NCBI GenBank assembly: GCA_047777475.1 | Contig: JBKEET010000007.1 | Span: 1-64,000 of the forward strand | DNA: 64,000 bases | DNA from: Sutterella sp047777475 | GTDB lineage: Bacteria > Pseudomonadota > Gammaproteobacteria > Burkholderiales > Burkholderiaceae_F | Reading direction: 5' to 3' | Program-made: the position numbers and the translations under genes | Part shown: piece by piece, positions 44,940 to 52,728 of the stretch | Layout of the letters: each line of letters opens with the position of its first letter | Position numbering within the stretch: position 1 is the stretch's first letter | The notes under the pieces: generated by a model | What the model saw: the letters and a program-made list of their open reading frames with translations, nothing else | Told to the model about the DNA's origin: nothing | Database searches by the model: none

Positions 44940-45662
44940 TTACTTGAGTGCGAATCCCTGCTTCTGCAGGAAGGGGAGCACGTTCGGGCGGCGCTCGCGC
45001 GCGAGTAGGCGCCGCACCTCATCGCTCCAGCGCGCGTCCTTGGGCGAGGCGGGACGCGAGGCATAGTAGCGGCGCATCGTTTCGTCATAGGCTGACATCT
45101 CGGCCGGGTCGGCTTTCCTGTAGCGGTTTTCCATGAAGGTGACCGAGGCGGGGAGCCGCGGCTTGATGCCGTTTCTCTGCGCAGGGTGCCCGAAGGCGAT
45201 GCCGAAAAGGGGCGCCGTCTGCGGGGGCAGGGCGAGGAGCTCGGCCACCTCGGCGATGTTGTTGCGGATGCCGCCGATGAAGACGCCGCCCAAGCCCAGC
45301 GACTCGAGCGCCGCCATGGCGCTCTGGCCCATGATGCCGGCGTCGACGGCGCAGTAGAGCAGCTGCTCGGTCCAGCCGAGGTCGGGTTTTTCGGCGAGCG
45401 CGGCGTCGCGCGCGAGGTCGGCGCAGAACACCCAGAATTCGGGGGCGGCGGCGACGTGCGCCTGATGGCCGGCGAGCTCGGCAAGCCGGGCGCGCTTTTC
45501 GGGGTCGGTGATGCGGATGACGCTCACGACCTGCAGGGCGCAGGTGCTCGAGCTCTGGCGCGCGGCGGCCGCAACGGCGGCGAGGTCGGCCTCGGAGACG
45601 GGTTCCGCGGTGAAGCTTCTCACGGAAGCGTGGCGGGCAAGAAGGTCGGTTGTTTCGGACAC
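44940..45662 (-). CDS. NfsA-type NADPH flavin nitroreductase
   Basis: I choose the GTG at 45662 because AGGAG lies 8 nt upstream. The 240-residue protein has HASVRSFTAEPVSEADL, RQSSSTCALQVVSVIRI, AVDAGIMGQSAMAALESLGL, GVFIGGIRNNIAEVAELLAL and FGIAFGHPAQRNGIKPRLP, the NfsA/FRP group pattern. It is an FMN enzyme that reduces nitro compounds, quinones or flavins using NADPH in the cytoplasm. The natural substrate is not predictable. It is followed by the DUF488 gene. Confidence 0.9.
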   Translation of the reverse strand: MSETTDLLARHASVRSFTAEPVSEADLAAVAAAARQSSSTCALQVVSVIRITDPEKRARLAELAGHQAHVAAAPEFWVFCADLARDAALAEKPDLGWTEQLLYCAVDAGIMGQSAMAALESLGLGGVFIGGIRNNIAEVAELLALPPQTAPLFGIAFGHPAQRNGIKPRLPASVTFMENRYRKADPAEMSAYDETMRRYYASRPASPKDARWSDEVRRLLARERRPNVLPFLQKQGFALK

Positions 45663-45704
45663 GGAAGAACTCCTCGTCAAAAACGATGATCCTTCAGTGT
45701 ATAA

Positions 45705-45743
45705 GAAAGCCCTCCCTTCGGGAACGGTCCCAAAGGGAGGGCT
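45705..45743 (-). terminator. Rho-independent terminator of flavoprotein-cytochrome operon
   Basis: AGCCCTCCCTT pairs with AAGGGAGGGCT (11 bp), and on the minus strand a T-rich tract follows. It lies 28 bp beyond the cytochrome gene. Confidence 0.8.
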
Positions 45744-45770
45744 CTTCAGCCTTTCGGCCGAGGGGCTGCT

Positions 45771-46109
45771 TTACTTGGCGGCTTTCACCTGAAGCTTGAA
45801 GTTGTGGCAGCTGTTGCACATCAGCTCGGGCTTGTTGGCGGGCGCATCGGGCTTATGGCACTCGACGCACTCGACCTTGCCGAGGTGGGAGTAGTGCGGG
45901 TTGGGCACAACGTTCTTCGTCTTTTCGGCGAGCTTGTCATAGGGGCCGTGGCACTTCAGGCACTGGTCCTTGACGGCCCAGCCGCTTTCCGTGTTCGGGA
46001 AGGTGGCGCCGTGCAGCTCCTTGAGCGTCTTTTCAGCCGCGGAAGCCGAGCCCATGCCGAAGGCCAGGGCAACCGCCAGCGTCATGGCGGCAACAAAAGA
46101 TTTCTTCAT
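45771..46109 (-). CDS. Periplasmic triheme cytochrome c
   Basis: The ATG at 46109 follows GAGGAG and starts a Sec signal peptide (MKKSFVAAMTLAVALAFGMG). The 112-residue protein has three haem-binding motifs: CLKCH (about residue 50), CVECH and CNSCH, with extra His residues (LHGATF, NPHYSHLG) as possible second ligands. It resembles the cytochrome partners of flavocytochrome c reductases. It is 18 bp after the flavoprotein gene on the same strand, so it is very likely the direct electron donor to that enzyme. A membrane quinol oxidase such as CymA/NrfH is not in the window. Confidence 0.93.
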   Translation of the reverse strand: MKKSFVAAMTLAVALAFGMGSASAAEKTLKELHGATFPNTESGWAVKDQCLKCHGPYDKLAEKTKNVVPNPHYSHLGKVECVECHKPDAPANKPELMCNSCHNFKLQVKAAK

Positions 46110-46127
46110 TTTCTGCACTCCTCAGAA

Positions 46128-47627
46128 TTATTTCGCCTGCTTGGCACGGGCGGCCATTTCGCGGCCCGCGATGCGGCCGAAGACCGTCGCCGCGCCGAGC
46201 TGCGCACCGCCGGCGTAGTTGTGATAGAAGATGCCGCCCGCGGCGTTGCCGGCTGCATAGAGACCGGGGATGCTGCGGCCGTCGAGGTTCTGGATCTCGG
46301 CCTTGGTGTTGATCAGCGGACCGCCGAAGGTGGCCGTCATGCCGCCCTGGAAGGGCACGGCATAGAACGGGGCCTTGGCAACCGCATGGGGCTTCTTGTA
46401 AGTGCAGGGCGGGTTCATCTCGCCGAGCTTGTTGTTCTTGACGGCGTCGTTGTATTCCTTGACGACCTTCTCGACCTTGTCGGCGGGAAGGTTCACCTGC
46501 TTGCAGAGCTCGGCGATCGTATCGGCCTTGCCGTACGGGCTGTTGAGGCGGTCGAACTTGGCGATGACCTTGGCGAGCACCGGGCAGTCGGAGTCGACGA
46601 TGACCCAAGCCATGTTGTCGAGCGTCTTCTGGGCGGTCGTGCGGGCCTTGATCACGTAGGTGTTGTTCTCATCCATGAAGCGGACGCCGGAGGTGTTCAC
46701 CTGGACGCCCCAGCCGGAGTTGAGGACGTCGGCCGGGTTGACGTGCGTCGAGCCGATGATCGGGCCGCAGTGGAACTGGTCCATGTTGACGAACTTCGCA
46801 TAGAGCGGCATGGCGAGCGAAACGTTCTCGCCGGTCGTGGCCTTGGAGCCGCGCAGCACCATGCGCGTGGCCCAGCCGCCGATGTAGCGGTCGACCATCT
46901 CGGGGTTGGCGGAGAAGCCGCCCGTGGCGATGCAGACGCCGCCCTTGGCCTCAAACGTGACGATGCCGTCCGGCGTGAGGGCCTTGACGCCCGTGACGCG
47001 GAACTTGTCGTCGTGGAGGAGCTCGATCGCCTTGTGCTGGAACTTGATCTCGATGCCGCGCTTCTGAGCGGCGGCAAGGAGCTTCTGCACGAGCTGGGAG
47101 CCGCCCGTGATGCCTTCGCCGTTGACGCGGCACGTGCGGCCGAGGCGCGGATAGGGCATGACCTTGATCTTGTTGAACTTGACGCCGATGTCCTTCTGCA
47201 GCCAGTTGATGCCGTCGGTGATGTTGTCGGTGTAGGTGCGGTTGAGCGCCTTGTCGCCCATCTGCTTGGAGACGTCCATCATCATGGCGTAGAACTTGTC
47301 GGCCGTGTCGTCGGTGATGCCCTGGGCCTTCTGCACTTCCGTGCCCCAGCCGCAGACCGAGCCGAGCGCGTAAATCGCGTTGCCGTTGGGACGGTCGCAT
47401 TTTTCAAGCACGACCACCTTGGCGCCCGCGTCGTGCGCGGCGATGGCGGTCACGAGGCCGGCGGCACCCGCACCGAGAACGACGGCGTCATAAGCGCCGC
47501 CCTTGGCCGCAGTCTGTTCGGCGGCCCGGGCGGTGCCAGCGAGGCCGAGTCCCGCGGCACCCGCAGCGGCGGCGCCGGTGAGCGTTGCCTTGAGCATGCC
47601 GCGGCGGCTCATATCCATGTTGGACAT
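46128..47627 (-). CDS. Tat-exported FAD-dependent reductase, TcuA-like C-terminus
   Basis: The ATG at 47627 follows AGGAG and gives 499 residues. It starts with a Tat signal (MSRRGMLKATLTGAAAAG) and then the FAD site AVVLGAGAAGLVTAIAAHDA (about residue 48). The enzyme belongs to the fumarate reductase/succinate dehydrogenase flavoprotein family. Arg in GVRFMDENN keeps the place of the proton-donating Arg of fumarate reductase. The His and Arg that grip fumarate are not evident: those regions read GGMTATFGGP and NYAGGAQLGAAT. The ending GGIFYHNYAGG...VFGRIAG resembles the tricarballylate dehydrogenase TcuA as I recall it. With the triheme cytochrome gene 18 bp downstream, it is probably a periplasmic terminal reductase for an unsaturated acid; cis-aconitate is the leading guess. 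Confidence 0.87.
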   Translation of the reverse strand: MSNMDMSRRGMLKATLTGAAAAGAAGLGLAGTARAAEQTAAKGGAYDAVVLGAGAAGLVTAIAAHDAGAKVVVLEKCDRPNGNAIYALGSVCGWGTEVQKAQGITDDTADKFYAMMMDVSKQMGDKALNRTYTDNITDGINWLQKDIGVKFNKIKVMPYPRLGRTCRVNGEGITGGSQLVQKLLAAAQKRGIEIKFQHKAIELLHDDKFRVTGVKALTPDGIVTFEAKGGVCIATGGFSANPEMVDRYIGGWATRMVLRGSKATTGENVSLAMPLYAKFVNMDQFHCGPIIGSTHVNPADVLNSGWGVQVNTSGVRFMDENNTYVIKARTTAQKTLDNMAWVIVDSDCPVLAKVIAKFDRLNSPYGKADTIAELCKQVNLPADKVEKVVKEYNDAVKNNKLGEMNPPCTYKKPHAVAKAPFYAVPFQGGMTATFGGPLINTKAEIQNLDGRSIPGLYAAGNAAGGIFYHNYAGGAQLGAATVFGRIAGREMAARAKQAK

Positions 47628-47778
47628 ATTTGTCTCCTGTTTGTAAAGCGGGGATGCGCATCCGCCTTTCAAGAAAGGCAGCTGATCGGCGGTCCCCGAG
47701 GTCAAAAGCGTTGTCGCAGTTCGGAAAGAGCCGGACTGAACCGTGTTCTCCGAACCCGAACATTGTGACCTGCATCGA

Positions 47779-47806
47779 CCACTACGTAGTGGGGAGGCAG
47801 ATCAAA
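47779..47806 (-). promoter_or_regulatory. Shared palindromic promoter element, copy before flavoprotein gene
   Basis: CCACTACGTAGTGG (47779-47792) is a perfect 14-bp palindrome. On the minus strand TTTGAT (47806-47801) lies 8 bp upstream of it. The same arrangement occurs before the aconitase gene. It lies about 150 bp before the start codon. Confidence 0.75.
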
Positions 47807-47840
47807 AAGATTGTAGTTCTTCAGTTAGCGGTAAGGAATG

Positions 47841-47877
47841 AAAAATCGGGCGGCTCCCCCTGCGGGGAAAGCCGCCC
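47841..47877 (-). terminator. Rho-independent terminator of aconitase gene
   Basis: GGGCGGCT and AGCCGCCC, extended by CCCC/GGGG inside, form a long stem. The minus-strand transcript continues with GATTTTT. It separates aconitase from the flavoprotein unit. Confidence 0.82.
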
Positions 47878-47928
47878 TGAGGCAGCCCTGCGGCAGTGAT
47901 CCGCAAAGCTGCCTCCTGACCCCGGAGG

Positions 47929-50322
47929 TCAGGCCTTCTTCATGGCGTTCAGCGCCGAGCCCGCACGGAACCAGCTGAGCTGCTTCTCGTTGTAGGAGTG
48001 CTGCGCCTCGAAGCGCTCCTTGCTGCCGTCGGCATGCGTGAGCTCGATCGTGACGTGCTTGCCCGGAGCAAGGTCCTTCAGGCCGAGCACCGAGATGCGG
48101 TCCTTCTCCTTGATGCGGTCGTAGTCGGCCGGGTTCACGAAAGTGAGCGCGAGGATGCCCTGCTTCTTGAGGTTCGACTCGTGGATGCGCGCCAGGCTCT
48201 TGGCGAGCACCACGGCGACGTCGAGGTAGCGGGGCTCCATGGCGGCGTGCTCGCGGCTCGAGCCTTCGCCGTAGTTGTCGTCGCCCACGATCACGGACAT
48301 CTGGTTGTGGTTCTTGTACCAGCGGGCCACATGGGCCGGCGTGTCGTACGTTTTGGTGTCATAGTTCCACGTCTTGCCGGAGACGCCCGTGAACTCGTTC
48401 ACGGCGCGCTCGAGCAGGTTGTCCGAGATGCGGTCGATGTTGCCGCGGTAGGGGAGCCACTTGCCGCCCGGGGAGATGTGGTCCGTCGTGCACTTGCCCT
48501 TGGCCTTGATGAGGATCGGCAGCGCAATGAAGTCCTTGCCGTCCCACGGCTTGAAGGGAGTGAGCAGGCGGATGCGCTCCGCGTTGGGCGAGATCGTGAT
48601 GTCGATCTTCTTGTAGTCGGGGAGCACGCAGCCGGCCGTCGTGTTGACGAAGCCCTTCGCGGGAAGCTCTTCGCCCTGCGGGGCTTTGAGCGAGACGTTC
48701 GTGCCCTTGGCGGTGCGGAACGTGCCCTTGAGCGGGTTCCACGTGAGGTCGCCGTTGACGGCCATGGCCATCACCATTTCGGGCGAGGCGAGGAAGGAGT
48801 TCGTCTTCTTGTTGCCGTCGTTGCGGCCCGCGAAGTTGCGGTTGAAGCTCTCGATGATGGTGTTGGCCTCGCCCGACTCGCGGGTGTGGCCGATGGTGCG
48901 CTTCCACTGGCCGATGCAGGGTCCGCACGCGTTGGCGAGCACCGTGGCGTTCGCCTTCTTGAAGACGTCGATGAGGCCGTCGCGCTTGGCGGTTTCGTAA
49001 ATGCGCACCGAGCCCGGGACGATCAGGAGCGGCGTCTTGAAGGTGCCTCCCGCGTCGACCACCTGGCGGGCGACGGAAGCGGCGCGCGTGAGGTCTTCAT
49101 AGGAAGAATTCGTGCAGGATCCGACGAGCGCGACCTCGATCGCCTGCGGGTAGCCCTTGGCCTTGACCGTCTCAGCGACCTTGGAGATCGGCATCGCGGC
49201 GTCCGGCGAGAACGGGCCGTTGATCTGCGGCTCGAGCTCGGAAAGGTTCAGCTCAACGACGCGGTCGTAGTACTTCTCGGGATGCGCGTAGACGTCGGCG
49301 TCGGCGCGCAGGTCGGCCTTGACGCCGTCGGCGAGGCCGGCAACCGCCCTGCGGCCCGTCGCCGTGAGGTAGCGGGCCATGGCCGCATCGTACGGGAATA
49401 CCGTCGAGGTGGCGCCCACTTCGGCGCCCATGTTGCCGATCGTCGCCTTGCCGGTGGCGGAGAGCGTCTCGGCGCCTTCGCCGAAATATTCGAGCACGCA
49501 GTTCGTGCCGCCCTTGGTGGAGAGGATGCCGGCGAGCTTCAGGATCACGTCCTTCGGCGAGGTCCAGCCCTGCAGGCGGCCGGTGAGCTTGACGCCGATG
49601 ATCTTCGGCATCTTCACTTCCCATTCCGTGCCCATCAGGGCGTCGACGAGGTCGGCGCCGCCCACGCCGATCGCGAGCATGCCGAGGCCGCAGGCCGTGG
49701 GCGTGTGCGAGTCGGTGACGAGCATCATGCCGCCCGGGAAGTCGTAGTTCTCGAGGAAGACCTGGTGGCAGATGCCGGAGCCGGCGGGCCAGAAGTCGAA
49801 GCCGTAGCGGCGGGAGACGTCGCGCAGGAACGTGTAGGTCTCGTAGTTGAACTTGTCGGCGACCTTCAGGTCGGGGATGGCGCCCGCGTTGGCGGTGACG
49901 AGGTGGTCGCACACCAGGGCGGCGGGCAGCGCGATGCGCTCCTTGCCGGAGGTGAGGAACTGCAGGATCGCCATCGGGCCGCCGATGTCGTGCGTGCCGG
50001 CGCGGTCGGGCCTGAGCTCGATGTAGTCGGCGCCGCGCTTGAAGTCCTTGAGGCTCTTCGCGTCGTAGAGGTGCGAGAAGATGATCTTCTCGGTGAGCGT
50101 GAGCGGGCGGTCAAGCGTGCCGCGCACCGCCGCAAGGCGCTTCGGATAGTTCTTGTAGAACGCTTCGATCATGTCGAAGTTGCGGATCTTCGCGGTCTCG
50201 CCCGCCGCCTTGGATTCGGTCTGGGCAAAGGCGGGAACCGCGCTCAGCGCGGCCGCCGCAGCGGCGCCCGCGGCTGTCGTCTTCAGCAGCGAGCGGCGGG
50301 TGACGGAAAGCTTGTCGGTCAT
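47929..50322 (-). CDS. Aconitate hydratase with a Tat signal peptide
   Basis: The 797-residue protein begins with a twin-arginine signal, LSVTRRSLLKTTAAGAAAAA, with likely cleavage after VPAFA near residue 33. The rest is a full mitochondrial-type aconitase. DSHTPTACGLGMLAIGVGGA lies near 200, followed by the iron-sulphur ligands in VGSCTNSS and ACGPCIGQW, then CTTDHISPGGKW and GDDNYGEGSSREHAAMEPR with the active-site Ser-Arg. Known aconitases are cytoplasmic or mitochondrial; this one appears to be exported folded, with its [4Fe-4S] cluster. GGAGA precedes the ATG. Its own terminator follows, and its promoter shares a palindrome with the flavoprotein unit. It interconverts citrate, cis-aconitate and isocitrate, here probably in the periplasm. 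Confidence 0.93.
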   Translation of the reverse strand: MTDKLSVTRRSLLKTTAAGAAAAAALSAVPAFAQTESKAAGETAKIRNFDMIEAFYKNYPKRLAAVRGTLDRPLTLTEKIIFSHLYDAKSLKDFKRGADYIELRPDRAGTHDIGGPMAILQFLTSGKERIALPAALVCDHLVTANAGAIPDLKVADKFNYETYTFLRDVSRRYGFDFWPAGSGICHQVFLENYDFPGGMMLVTDSHTPTACGLGMLAIGVGGADLVDALMGTEWEVKMPKIIGVKLTGRLQGWTSPKDVILKLAGILSTKGGTNCVLEYFGEGAETLSATGKATIGNMGAEVGATSTVFPYDAAMARYLTATGRRAVAGLADGVKADLRADADVYAHPEKYYDRVVELNLSELEPQINGPFSPDAAMPISKVAETVKAKGYPQAIEVALVGSCTNSSYEDLTRAASVARQVVDAGGTFKTPLLIVPGSVRIYETAKRDGLIDVFKKANATVLANACGPCIGQWKRTIGHTRESGEANTIIESFNRNFAGRNDGNKKTNSFLASPEMVMAMAVNGDLTWNPLKGTFRTAKGTNVSLKAPQGEELPAKGFVNTTAGCVLPDYKKIDITISPNAERIRLLTPFKPWDGKDFIALPILIKAKGKCTTDHISPGGKWLPYRGNIDRISDNLLERAVNEFTGVSGKTWNYDTKTYDTPAHVARWYKNHNQMSVIVGDDNYGEGSSREHAAMEPRYLDVAVVLAKSLARIHESNLKKQGILALTFVNPADYDRIKEKDRISVLGLKDLAPGKHVTIELTHADGSKERFEAQHSYNEKQLSWFRAGSALNAMKKA

Positions 50323-50436
50323 TGTGTGTGTTCTCCGTGTTCAGGGTCTTTTTGTTGCAAAGCGGCAAAAAAGCCGCTTCGCCGCGCCCCGGAGCCTGTT
50401 CTCCGGGAGGACGATGGGGATTGTTCCTCCGGGAGA

Positions 50437-50464
50437 CCACTACGTAGCGGCGTCGAAAATCAAA
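50437..50464 (-). promoter_or_regulatory. Shared palindromic promoter element, copy before aconitase gene
   Basis: CCACTACGTAGCGG (50437-50450) differs by one base from the flavoprotein copy. On the minus strand TTTGAT (50464-50459) again lies exactly 8 bp upstream. It is 115 bp before the aconitase start. Confidence 0.75.
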
Positions 50465-50598
50465 GACCTGCCGTTTCCAAGGGTTTTCACCAAGGCGGCG
50501 CAAAGCCGCGGACGGCCGGAGAACCTGCGGTTCTGCACAAGAAAGTTTGTCGAAATCCACGTGCCCGAAAGCCGGGAATGCCGCTAAGATAGAAACGT

Positions 50599-50615
50599 TA
50601 TTCTTAAAAAGAATA
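50599..50615. promoter_or_regulatory. Inverted repeat before the iron-complex ABC operon
   Basis: TATTCTT-AAA-AAGAATA is a perfect 7-3-7 inverted repeat 40 bp before the binding-protein start codon. It does not match the Fur consensus well; the regulator is unknown. Confidence 0.4.
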
Positions 50616-50654
50616 GCGGTTATCTCATTGTTTATTTGCAGCAAAAACCAAATC

Positions 50655-51731
50655 ATGACTATCTTCAACCGCCGCGCGGCCGCCGTCAGCGCCGCTGCGC
50701 TCAGCGCACTGCTTGCGCTTTCTTCCGATGCCTGGGCTTCCCGCACGATCACCGACCAGATCGGCCGCGAGGTCACCATTCCCGACACGGTGAACCGTGT
50801 CGCCGTGCTCCAGCACCAGACCCTTAACCTTCTCGTGCAGCTCAACGCCGGCGACAAGGTCGTGGGCGTGCTCGCGAGCTGGAAGAAGCAGCTCGGGCCC
50901 GAATTCGAGCGCTTCCTGCCGAGCCTGAAGACGATGCCGATGCCGGGCGACCTCACGTCCGCCTCGGTCGAGAGCCTGCTCGAGCTCAAGCCCGACGTCG
51001 TCTTCGTTGCCAACTACGCGCCCAAAGACATGATCGACAAGATCCAGGGCGCGGGCATCCCGGTCGTGGCCGTTTCGCTGCGCCGCGACGCCGCCTCGCA
51101 GAAGAACAAGATGAACGCGTCCATGGCCGACGAAGAGACCGTCTACAACGAGGGCCTCAAGGACGGCATCCGCATGATCGCCGACGTCGTCGGCAGGAAG
51201 GCCGAAGCCGAAGACCTCATCTCCTACACCTTCAAGGAGCGCGCCGCCGCCAACGAGCGCGTGAAGAACATCCCGGACGACAAGCGCGTGCGCCTCTACA
51301 TGGCCAACCCGAACCTGCAGACTTACGGCTCGGGCAAGTACACGGGCCTCATGATGAAGCACTCGGGCGGCGTCAACGTCGCGGCCGCTACCGTGAAGGG
51401 CGCGCGCCAGGTCTCGATGGAGCAGGTCATCGCCTGGAACCCGGACGTGATCTTCGTGCAGTCGCGCTATCCGCAGGTCTACAAGGAAATCAAGAGCGAT
51501 CCGAAGTGGGCGCAGCTTTCCGCCGTCAAGAACGGCCGCGTCTACATGATGCCCGAGTACGCCAAGGCCTGGGGCTATCCGGAACCGGAAGCCATGGCCG
51601 TGGGCGAGCTCTGGATGGCTAAGAAGCTCTATCCGGATCTCTACAAGGACGTCGACGTCGACGCCAAGGCCCAGGCTTATTACAAGCGCTTCTACCGCGT
51701 CGACTGGACGCCGGCGAAGAATGCGCAGTAA
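50655..51731 (+). CDS. ABC transporter periplasmic binding protein for iron complex or corrinoid
   Basis: The ATG at 50655 gives 358 residues with a signal peptide (MTIFNRRAAAVSAAALSALL...WA) and a class III binding fold: RTITDQIGREVTIPDTVNRV, LLELKPDVVFVANYAPKD, and QVIAWNPDVIFVQSRYPQVY. The family (BtuF/FhuD/FecB) delivers ferric chelates, haem or cobalamin to FecCD permeases. The permease gene overlaps by 11 bp. It is divergent from the aconitase gene across a 330-bp control region, so ferric citrate is a reasonable but unproven ligand. Confidence 0.9.
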   Translation: MTIFNRRAAAVSAAALSALLALSSDAWASRTITDQIGREVTIPDTVNRVAVLQHQTLNLLVQLNAGDKVVGVLASWKKQLGPEFERFLPSLKTMPMPGDLTSASVESLLELKPDVVFVANYAPKDMIDKIQGAGIPVVAVSLRRDAASQKNKMNASMADEETVYNEGLKDGIRMIADVVGRKAEAEDLISYTFKERAAANERVKNIPDDKRVRLYMANPNLQTYGSGKYTGLMMKHSGGVNVAAATVKGARQVSMEQVIAWNPDVIFVQSRYPQVYKEIKSDPKWAQLSAVKNGRVYMMPEYAKAWGYPEPEAMAVGELWMAKKLYPDLYKDVDVDAKAQAYYKRFYRVDWTPAKNAQ

Positions 51732-52728
51732 CGCCGGCTTTGCGCGCCTGCACGCGGCGCTGGCGGTGCTTACGCTCGCCTTCGCCGCGTTCTCGCTTAC
51801 CGTCGGGCAGTTCCCGCTGACGCTTCCGCAGGTGGCCGATGCCCTCGCGGCGATGACGCCCGAGGGCTCGCCCGCCAACCAGGTCATCTGGTCGGTGCGC
51901 CTGCCGCGCGTGCTCACCGCGCTTTTCGCGGGCGGCGCGCTCGGCCTGGCGGGCGCATCGCTGCAGGGCGTTTTCCGCAATCCCCTCGTTGATCCGCACA
52001 TCATCGGCGTCACCTCGGGCGCGGCTTTCGGCGGCACGCTCGCCATCGTGCTCGGCTTCTCGTCGCCGGCGATGCTGTGCTCGACCTTCGCCTTCGGCCT
52101 CACCGCGCTCGCGCTCGTCTACGGCGTCGCGAAGATGCAGGGCAGGGAGAGCCGGCTCGCGCTCATCCTCTCGGGCATCATCCTGAGCGGCTTCTTCTCC
52201 GCCCTCGTGAGCCTGATGCAGTACATGTCGGACACCGAGGAGGTGCTCCCGAACATCGTCTTCTGGCTGATGGGCAGCTTCGCCACGGCGGACTGGCAAA
52301 AGCTCGCGATGCTCGCCGTGTTCGTGATCGCGGCGGGCGCCGTGATCATCGCGCTCAGGTGGCGCATCAACCTGCTCGCGCTCGACGACGCCGACGCGAA
52401 GGCGCTCGGCGTGAACCCGGGGCCGCTTCGCCTCGCGGTGCTCCTCTCGTGCGCTGTGCTCGTCGCCGCGCAGGTCGCGGTGAGCGGCAGCATCGGGTGG
52501 GTCGGCCTCGTGATCCCCCACATCTCGCGCATGCTCTGCGGAGCGGACCACCGCCGGCTTCTGCCGACGGCTTTCTGGGTCGGCAGCATCTTCATGATTG
52601 CCGTCGATGACCTGGCGCGCACGCTCACGCAGGCCGAGATTCCGATCGGCATCATCACCGCGCTGCTCGGCGCGCCGATATTCGCGGCCATGCTCATCCG
52701 CGCACGCCGCAGGGGGACTCCGCTGTGA
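51721..52728 (+). CDS. FecCD-family ABC transporter permease
   Basis: This 335-residue membrane protein has about ten helices and the BtuC/FecD segments VRLPRVLTALFAGGALGLAG, LQGVFRNPLVDPHIIGVTSG, ALGVNPGPLRLAVLLS and SIGWVGLVIPHISRMLCGAD. It forms the channel for the neighbouring binding protein. The start overlaps that gene by 11 bp and the stop overlaps the ATPase gene by four, so the three are translated together. Substrate as for the operon: iron chelate or corrinoid. Confidence 0.93.
   Translation: MRSNAGFARLHAALAVLTLAFAAFSLTVGQFPLTLPQVADALAAMTPEGSPANQVIWSVRLPRVLTALFAGGALGLAGASLQGVFRNPLVDPHIIGVTSGAAFGGTLAIVLGFSSPAMLCSTFAFGLTALALVYGVAKMQGRESRLALILSGIILSGFFSALVSLMQYMSDTEEVLPNIVFWLMGSFATADWQKLAMLAVFVIAAGAVIIALRWRINLLALDDADAKALGVNPGPLRLAVLLSCAVLVAAQVAVSGSIGWVGLVIPHISRMLCGADHRRLLPTAFWVGSIFMIAVDDLARTLTQAEIPIGIITALLGAPIFAAMLIRARRRGTPL

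Noticed and set aside
46128..47627. Naming the flavoprotein a fumarate reductase
   Set aside because: The substrate-gripping His and Arg of fumarate reductases are not visible, so the name would overstate the evidence.
47998..50592. Very long open frame opposite the aconitase gene
   Set aside because: It is a high-GC shadow of the aconitase coding strand with a biased composition (Arg, Val, Glu, Asp) and no domain. Many similar shadows lie opposite purL, feoB, cysS and others.
50599..50615. Fur box before the iron-complex ABC operon
   Set aside because: TATTCTTAAAAAGAATA is a good inverted repeat but matches the Fur consensus poorly compared with the site at 16687. Recorded as an unassigned repeat.
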